A DNA stretch of 7,266 bases from SZUA-430 sp044375275 (GTDB taxonomy: Bacteria > Pseudomonadota > Alphaproteobacteria > Micropepsales > Micropepsaceae), in assembly GCA_044375275.1 (NCBI GenBank), contig JBILMZ010000178.1:1-7266 (forward strand). Reading direction: 5' to 3'. Within the stretch, counting starts at the first letter, position 1. Every line of letters begins with the position of its first letter. Shown here one piece after another: positions 1 to 4,243 of this stretch. A program made the translations under genes and the position numbers. A model generated the notes under the pieces. It searched no databases. It was not told the origin of the DNA and saw nothing but the letters and a program-made list of their open reading frames with translations.

Positions 1-990
1 CTCGATCACGCGTGTTTCGGCAAGCGGAACGCGATGCTTCTCCACCACCCACGGAGGGGAGAGGAACCACACGAGCATGGCGATGGTGCCAAGCGCATTG
101 CTGAGGCGCTTCACGCGATGACGCTCCCCCGGCACCAGGGCAGGCGGTTCGCCGCGATGGGTGAGCCATCGCATTGCAAAGAACGCCTGCTCCACGATCC
201 CGCGAAAGATGGCCAGCGCAATGACCAGGGGACCAACAGCGAAAGCCAGGGCCGCAATCGCGGTAGTCGGTGCGTCAATGGCCGCCACCCAGTCGGGCCG
301 GACGATCAGGCAGATCAGCGCAATGGCACTGCAGGCAAGCGACAGAAGCGCAAACGGCCAGCCAAACGGGGCACAGGCGATAATGCGCGTGGACCTGAAA
401 CGCAGCATCCAGCGAGGCGCACCAAAGGCATCCATCCAGCGAAACTTCGTGCGGTTGACGACGAAGGCGAACAGGAGCCCGACCAGGCCGCAACTGAGAA
501 GCTCCATGCCGAGAAGACCCACCATGATGCTTCCGCTGGCGATGGAGAAGAGAATCGGCAGGAGCGTGATCCCGCCTGCCGCAAGCAGGGCAATACGCGG
601 TGCCCACTCATGGCTCCAGTCGACATAGTCCTCGGTATGCGGACGATGGCGTGGCTGCTCGCCGGCCGCCGCGTGTTTGCCCTCATCGGACTTCTTCCGG
701 CTGATCCGCGCCTTGTCCGTTTCGCCGTGTTCGCGCTGGGCCGTGAGGGCGGCGCGGGTCCAGAACCAGGCACTCAGGCCCAGTGTCATCGCGGCAAGCG
801 CAAACAGGAACGGGCGCGTGGAGATCTGCAGCTTCCACAGCGGCGCCTCCATGCCCGCGAACATGTCGGGCATCTGGGGCGGCAGCCACACGGCGAGGAA
901 GGCGAGAAACGGAACGGCCACGCCAATGGGCTCTTCGGCCCAGCGGCGGAGAAGATGATCGGTACGCTTGAGGTTCCGTGAAAAGGACAT
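1..990 (-). CDS. Multi-pass membrane protein of unknown function (3' end outside window)
   Basis: Reading the minus strand from the ATG at 990, 330 codons stay open to the left edge, so the C-terminus is missing. I do not recognise the family. About seven hydrophobic segments are visible, near residues 21-39, 60-80, 129-152, 153-178, 203-230, 242-266 and 298-316. A charged, probably cytoplasmic loop rich in Arg, Lys, His and Glu lies between segments 2 and 3 (about 81-127). The start is the only ATG before an in-frame TAA at 1078-1080; its Shine-Dalgarno is weak (GGGACGA about 13 bases upstream). Coding use is supported by the long open frame, regular membrane-protein composition and fully GC-rich third positions. 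The gene follows the DUF3108 gene on the same strand but is separated from it by a terminator, so it probably has its own promoter. A soluble enzymatic domain could follow beyond the edge; none can be seen here. Confidence 0.85.
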   Translation of the reverse strand, partial: MSFSRNLKRTDHLLRRWAEEPIGVAVPFLAFLAVWLPPQMPDMFAGMEAPLWKLQISTRPFLFALAAMTLGLSAWFWTRAALTAQREHGETDKARISRKKSDEGKHAAAGEQPRHRPHTEDYVDWSHEWAPRIALLAAGGITLLPILFSIASGSIMVGLLGMELLSCGLVGLLFAFVVNRTKFRWMDAFGAPRWMLRFRSTRIIACAPFGWPFALLSLACSAIALICLIVRPDWVAAIDAPTTAIAALAFAVGPLVIALAIFRGIVEQAFFAMRWLTHRGEPPALVPGERHRVKRLSNALGTIAMLVWFLSPPWVVEKHRVPLAETRVIE

Positions 991-1058
991 GGACTGGCGG
1001 TGCTCGTCCCGGCTGCGAATCAGTTGCCGGGTATTGTCCGCCTGTTGCCGTGCCCCGC

Positions 1059-1091
1059 AAACAGAAAGGGCGGTGCCTTATGGCCCCGCCC
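1059..1091 (-). terminator. Rho-independent terminator downstream of the DUF3108 gene
   Basis: Read on the minus strand, GGGCGG (1091-1086), one mismatch, GCC, an ATAA loop, GGC and CCGCCC (1073-1068) form a GC-rich hairpin. It is followed directly by the T-rich tract TTTCTGTTT (1067-1059). It begins 25 bases after the DUF3108 stop codon. The plus-strand side has no T-run, so it acts in one direction only, separating DUF3108 from the next minus-strand gene. Confidence 0.75.
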
Positions 1092-1116
1092 CTGGAACGT
1101 CGCGGATTTGCGTCGT

Positions 1117-1965
1117 CTAGCCAGACGTTTGCACGCCATCCACAGTAATCTTGCGCGCATGGCCCAGCGCAACGCCGTACGGCGTTTCGGTCATGATCTT
1201 GACGGGAACGTGGAACTTCTTGATCGGGCCGCCCGACGCACTGTCAACCGACGCAAACCAGGCCGTGATCGGCGGCAAGGTCCTGCCCTTGTTCAGGTTC
1301 GGCTTGAAGCCGGCGAGCTGCTTGTAGACGACAGTGCACTTGATGGCGGGGCCGGAATAGCCTCCATCGGAATTCAGCTTGTCCTGACCTACATACTTGA
1401 GCTCGATGTCATAGCGTCGGCGCCCGTCGAATACGCGCACTGTGTCACCACAAGGCTTGGAATCCGACTTGGACACGCCCGAAAGCGCGAAGACGATCCC
1501 CGACAGCGGGTCGAGCGTGCCGCGTTTCTGCTCTTCCGAGACCGGAAACCGGTTCACGTTGTAGGCCGGGTCGGCAAACAGTTCGATCCCTGAAGCATTG
1601 TAAGTCAGGTCAACCTTCTGGGCCTGCTTCTCGTTGACGGTGTTCGAGTTGTACTTGCGCGGCAGCAGCGCCGGTCCGGCCACGACGCCGGTGGAGCTGG
1701 CATCGATCACGGCTTCATAAAACGAGTTCACGACGCCCGCCGTCTTGAGCTTGGAGACCGCAGAATAGCCGCTGGCGTTGAAACTGGACTTCAGGCCGAC
1801 ATTGCCAAGATTGAACCCGCCCAGATAAACCTGCCATACCAGCTGAATCGTGCTGGTCGGGCCCTGCGCCTGGGTGTCAGGTGCTGGTGTGGCCGGGGTT
1901 CCCTGGGCATGCGCCACGGCTGGGATCAGGGCGAGGCTGGTAGCGATCAGAAGGCGTTTGAGCAT
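1117..1965 (-). CDS. Exported DUF3108 domain protein
   Basis: A 282-residue protein. Residues 1-20 form a classical Sec signal peptide: a basic start (MLKRLL), a hydrophobic core and an AHA cleavage site before Gln21. A short Pro/Thr/Gln-rich spacer follows, then a beta-rich body typical of DUF3108 (PF11306). The family's features can be seen as a YLGGFNLG stretch near residue 48, a Cys172 and Cys210 pair that could form a disulfide, and the FDGRRRYD motif at 179-186. The protein should act in the periplasm; the molecular role of this family is not established. The open frame extends to a TTG at 1998, but ATG 1965 puts the signal peptide at the N-terminus and has an AAGAGG Shine-Dalgarno 11 bases upstream, inside a small inverted repeat (1972-1983). 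The gene is divergent from meaB across 139 bases and ends before a terminator. Confidence 0.88.
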   Translation of the reverse strand: MLKRLLIATSLALIPAVAHAQGTPATPAPDTQAQGPTSTIQLVWQVYLGGFNLGNVGLKSSFNASGYSAVSKLKTAGVVNSFYEAVIDASSTGVVAGPALLPRKYNSNTVNEKQAQKVDLTYNASGIELFADPAYNVNRFPVSEEQKRGTLDPLSGIVFALSGVSKSDSKPCGDTVRVFDGRRRYDIELKYVGQDKLNSDGGYSGPAIKCTVVYKQLAGFKPNLNKGRTLPPITAWFASVDSASGGPIKKFHVPVKIMTETPYGVALGHARKITVDGVQTSG

Positions 1966-2104
1966 TGGCGGGAAGACCTCTTCAAACTCGATTGGCAAAA
2001 GCTAAGGCACCTGGGTCCGGCGGCCGGGCTTTATTCATTGCGACCTTGGTTGAATTGTGGCGGAACTTCCCCGTCAGCATCAAGCCGCAATCGTCACGGA
2101 ATAG

Positions 2105-3106
2105 ATGAACATCCCATCATCATCAGAAGCCGGGATCAAGGAATTGCTCGGAAAACTGGTAACGGGCGACCGGCGCGCGTTAGCCAAATCGATCACTTTG
2201 GTTGAATCGCACAGGCGGGAAGACCTTGAGGCGGCGTCCATCCTGACCAATGCTGCGCTTAAGCATGCAGGCAGGTCAGTGCGCATCGGGCTGTCCGGTG
2301 CGCCGGGTGTCGGGAAGTCAACCTTTATCGAGGCTTTGGGGACCTGGTTGACCGACAGTGGGCTGAAGGTCGCCGTTCTGGCCGTTGATCCCTCATCGCA
2401 GCGCACGGGCGGCTCCATCCTCGGGGACAAGACACGCATGCCCCGCCTGTCACAAACCCCGTCGGCATTCATTCGACCGACGCCCTCGGGCGCGACCCTG
2501 GGCGGCGTCGCGCGGCGAACGCGCGAATCCATCGTGCTCGTCGAGGCGGCGGGCTTTGACGTGGTTATTGTGGAAACCGTGGGGGTGGGTCAGTCCGAAA
2601 CGGCCGTCTCCGACATGGTGGATATCTTTACCCTGCTGATCTCGCCCTCGGGCGGCGATGAGCTGCAGGGGATCAAGCGCGGAATCATGGAACTCGCCGA
2701 TGTCGCGCTCGTGACCAAGGCTGACGGGGATCTCCAGCTGGCAGCTTCCCGGACGTCCGCGGAATATGCCGCCGGCCTGCATTTCATGCGCCCCCGAATC
2801 CGGGGGTGGACGCCGGAAGTGGGTCAGGTCTCCAGCCCCACGCGCAAGGGAATCCCCGAATACTGGGAGGTTGTGAAGCGCCTGTGTGACCATTTGCAGT
2901 CGACCGGCCAGTGGGAAGAGCAGCGCCGCCGGCAGCGTCTGTCCTGGTTCTGGACCGAACTCCGGGAGGGATTGGTGGCCCAACTCCGCGAAAATGGAGC
3001 CATAGCCGCTGAAATCGGCGACCTGGAGAACCTGGTCGCAGGCGGGCAGAGGACACCCGCATCTGCCGCAGGCCAGATACTGGCAAAAACCTTCCTGAAA
3101 CCTTGA
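2105..3106 (+). CDS. meaB: MeaB/ArgK-family GTPase, methylmalonyl-CoA mutase chaperone
   Basis: A 333-residue G3E-type P-loop GTPase of the usual family length. Members load, protect and reactivate adenosylcobalamin-dependent methylmalonyl-CoA mutase in the cytoplasm, in the propionyl-CoA to succinyl-CoA route. Visible motifs: Walker A GAPGVGKS (65-72); the family signature DPSSQRTGGSILGDKTRM (95-112); the G3/switch region ETVGVGQSE (157-165); GDELQGIKRGIMELAD (184-199); and the base-recognition motif TKADGD (204-209), with Thr in place of the usual Asn. The C-terminal helices (about 260-333) are the dimerisation part in known members. The old name ArgK reflected a supposed arginine kinase activity that is no longer accepted. 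ATG 2105 gives the expected N-terminus; the ribosome site is weak (GGA, 4 bases away). No mutase or epimerase gene is in view. The stop codon overlaps the -35 box of the rpmB promoter. Confidence 0.95.
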   Translation: MNIPSSSEAGIKELLGKLVTGDRRALAKSITLVESHRREDLEAASILTNAALKHAGRSVRIGLSGAPGVGKSTFIEALGTWLTDSGLKVAVLAVDPSSQRTGGSILGDKTRMPRLSQTPSAFIRPTPSGATLGGVARRTRESIVLVEAAGFDVVIVETVGVGQSETAVSDMVDIFTLLISPSGGDELQGIKRGIMELADVALVTKADGDLQLAASRTSAEYAAGLHFMRPRIRGWTPEVGQVSSPTRKGIPEYWEVVKRLCDHLQSTGQWEEQRRRQRLSWFWTELREGLVAQLRENGAIAAEIGDLENLVAGGQRTPASAAGQILAKTFLKP

Positions 3107-3131
3107 CTATCCCCCGGTCGCTCAACTATAG
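3103..3131 (+). promoter_or_regulatory. Probable sigma-70 promoter of rpmB
   Basis: TTGACT (3103-3108, five of six -35 consensus bases) is followed after 17 bases by CTATAG (3126-3131), a form of -10 box common in alphaproteobacteria. The -35 box contains the meaB TGA stop (3104-3106). Transcription would start near 3138, giving an rpmB leader of about 57 bases. Spacing and position just upstream of a ribosomal protein gene support the call; no transcript data are available. Confidence 0.65.
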
Positions 3132-3146
3132 GTCCGCCCCTCATGT

Positions 3147-3159
3147 GCGGGCTTCCCGC
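3147..3159 (+). promoter_or_regulatory. Small hairpin in the rpmB leader
   Basis: GCGGG (3147-3151), a CTT loop and CCCGC (3155-3159) form a compact 5-bp GC hairpin about 10 bases after the predicted transcription start and 23 bases before the rpmB Shine-Dalgarno AGGA (3183-3186). No T-run follows, so it is not an attenuator of the usual type. It could stabilise the 5' end or form by chance in this GC-rich DNA. Confidence 0.3.
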
Positions 3160-3194
3160 GCGTATTAACGATTTCGAATGGCAGGAATACTTCG

Positions 3195-3488
3195 ATGGCA
3201 CGGCGTTGCGAACTCACCGGCAAGGCAGTTTTGAGCGGACATTACGTCAGCCATGCCAACAACAAGACCAAGCGCAAGTTCCGTCCGAACCTGTCGGAAG
3301 TGTCGCTGATGTCGGACAAGCTGGAACGCTCGGTCCGCTTGCGCATTTCAAAGCACGCGCTGCGCTCGATCGACCACAATGGCGGCCTTGATGCTTTCAT
3401 CCTGAAGCTGGACGGCGAAAAGATGTCGGACCGCGCCCTGCGCCTGAAGCGCGAGATCGTGCGCGCGACTGCCAAGGCGGCAGTCTAG
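3195..3488 (+). CDS. rpmB: 50S ribosomal protein L28
   Basis: A 97-residue protein, the usual length of alphaproteobacterial L28. The N-terminus MARRCELTGKAVLSGHYVSH, the NNKTKRKFRPNL segment (about 22-33) and the basic C-terminal tail with RLKREIVRATAKA are diagnostic. L28 binds 23S rRNA near the E site of the large subunit. Only one cysteine (Cys5) is present, so this is the zinc-independent form without CxxC pairs. ATG 3195 has a good AGGA Shine-Dalgarno at 3183-3186, 8 bases upstream. The gene has its own predicted promoter and lies 88 bases after meaB. The next plus-strand gene may begin only 17 bases downstream. No rpmG (L33) follows, unlike the enterobacterial rpmB-rpmG operon. Confidence 0.97.
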   Translation: MARRCELTGKAVLSGHYVSHANNKTKRKFRPNLSEVSLMSDKLERSVRLRISKHALRSIDHNGGLDAFILKLDGEKMSDRALRLKREIVRATAKAAV

Positions 3489-3505
3489 GTTCGCAAGAGC
3501 ACGCC

Positions 3506-4225
3506 GTGACGGGTGATCTGACCCGTCCGCCGGCCTTGGCCGGCACCGAGGCACCGAACCCGGGCCTCTCCCGTTACCATCGCGAAATGTTCCTGTTCCT
3601 GCAGGGCCTGTTGCTGCTGGCAACGAGTGCGCTCGCGCTGGCCGTGTGCGGGTGGGCGTGGACGCTGACGGCGTCCCCCTTTGTCTGGTTCGATGGCGTG
3701 CTCAGCCCCGACGGCGTGGAGGCCCTTCGACCCTCGCGCTGGCTGACATGGGGGCACGCAGCCATCTGCATCCTCTTCCTTTTGACCAGTCTTGTCTGTC
3801 GCCGTTACGGCGTGGGCGCCGCGCTCGTTCATGTGCTGCTTTCAGTCATTTGGGCAGTGGGGGCCGCCGCCGCCATGTCCCTGGAATTCGTGCACGTCAA
3901 CCCGGGGGCAGTCCTGCAGCCGTCGGTGCGCGAAGCCGTGGCGCTACTTCTGGCTTTGACGGCCGGGCAGGTGGCATCGGTCTATGTGTTCGAGCATACG
4001 CGTGGGGTGGAGTGGTGGAATGCGCCGGCCTATGCCGCGCTGACGGCGACCCTCGTGTCCATGCCGCTCTTCTATGTCATCGCCTATGCCGGGCAGGACT
4101 GGATCTGGCTGAACAGGTTGTCCATCGACGTCGCGCTGAAGGCCCTGATGGCCTTCGCGCTTCTCGTGCCGTACTTCGTGCTGCGGCCGCTTGTGCGGCC
4201 GCGCGAAGGCATGGGCGGCTACTGA
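3506..4225 (+). CDS. Six-helix inner-membrane protein, possible diverged VUT/YhhQ-family transporter
   Basis: 239 residues from GTG 3506, or 212 from ATG 3587 (residue 28). Six hydrophobic helices lie near residues 29-50, 78-98, 102-124, 141-163, 172-196 and 206-227. The order of features recalls the VUT family (PF02592; YhhQ imports queuosine precursors): LTSLVCRRYG (94-102) after helix 2 where the family has a TDL.RRYG-like stretch, GQVASVYVFEHTRGVEWWN (154-172), an LFYVIAYAG segment (188-196) and a C-terminal KALMAF..LVPYFVLRPL stretch. Some acidic residues I expect in that family (Asp in LDVYVF and LIDT) are absent, so substrate and activity should not be assumed. GTG 3506 has only a weak AGAG upstream and two strong hairpins within its first 13 codons; ATG 3587 starts just before helix 1. 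rpmB read-through could supply transcription. It ends 7 bases from the oppositely oriented coiled-coil gene. Confidence 0.75.
   Translation: MTGDLTRPPALAGTEAPNPGLSRYHREMFLFLQGLLLLATSALALAVCGWAWTLTASPFVWFDGVLSPDGVEALRPSRWLTWGHAAICILFLLTSLVCRRYGVGAALVHVLLSVIWAVGAAAAMSLEFVHVNPGAVLQPSVREAVALLLALTAGQVASVYVFEHTRGVEWWNAPAYAALTATLVSMPLFYVIAYAGQDWIWLNRLSIDVALKALMAFALLVPYFVLRPLVRPREGMGGY
3508..3527 (+). repeat. Perfect hairpin 1 downstream of rpmB
   Basis: GACGGGT (3508-3514), loop GATCTG and ACCCGTC (3521-3527) form a perfect 7-bp stem 20 bases after the rpmB stop codon. With hairpin 2, only one base away, it forms a tandem pair. If the next gene starts at GTG 3506 the hairpin lies in codons 1-8; if it starts at ATG 3587 it lies in the intergenic spacer. 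No T-run follows. Confidence 0.6.
3529..3544 (+). repeat. Perfect hairpin 2 downstream of rpmB, CTTG tetraloop
   Basis: GCCGGC (3529-3534), CTTG and GCCGGC (3539-3544) form a 6-bp all-GC stem closed by a CUUG tetraloop, a loop known to be unusually stable in RNA. It follows hairpin 1 directly. It could protect the 3' end of an rpmB transcript or reduce read-through, but there is no poly-U for intrinsic termination. Confidence 0.6.
4183..4202 (+). repeat. Double palindrome forming an 8-bp hairpin at the end of the membrane-protein gene
   Basis: GCGGCCGC (4183-4190), TTGT (4191-4194) and GCGGCCGC (4195-4202) place two identical 8-bp palindromes (each a NotI site) four bases apart. The transcript can form a perfect 8-bp GC stem with a 4-base loop, ending 20 bases before the stop codon. 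It encodes part of the LRPLVRPR tail, so coding constraint may explain part of it. Confidence 0.6.
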
Positions 4226-4243
4226 GCCTGCCTCAGGACAGGC
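4226..4243. terminator. Weak hairpin between convergent genes
   Basis: GCCTG (4226-4230) and CAGGC (4239-4243) flank an 8-base loop containing the stop codon of the minus-strand coiled-coil gene. The hairpin directly follows the stop codon of the plus-strand gene. There is no T-run on either side. It is the only candidate transcription barrier in the 7-base gap, and a weak one. Confidence 0.2.

Noticed and set aside
34..981. Long plus-strand open frame of 315 codons opposite the leftmost gene
   Set aside because: Its product is rich in Arg, Gly, His and Gln with no domain or membrane pattern. The minus-strand frame gives a coherent membrane protein, so this is an antisense shadow in GC-rich DNA.
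1032..1060. TTGCGG-N17-ACAATA on the minus strand as a promoter for the leftmost gene
   Set aside because: The -10 element matches the consensus at too few positions. A promoter is expected here because of the terminator, but this one is not convincing.
1000..1593. Plus-strand frame opposite DUF3108
   Set aside because: The minus strand encodes a signal peptide and a recognisable DUF3108 body. The plus-strand frame begins across the terminator and has no domain features.
2039..2067. TTGCGA with a possible -10 before meaB
   Set aside because: No acceptable -10 box lies 16-18 bases downstream. The divergent meaB/DUF3108 promoters must lie in 1966-2104, but I cannot place them.
3143..3391. Frame starting at ATG 3143 in the rpmB leader
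   Set aside because: It lacks a Shine-Dalgarno and overlaps rpmB in another frame. Its reading after rpmB starts has only shadow composition.
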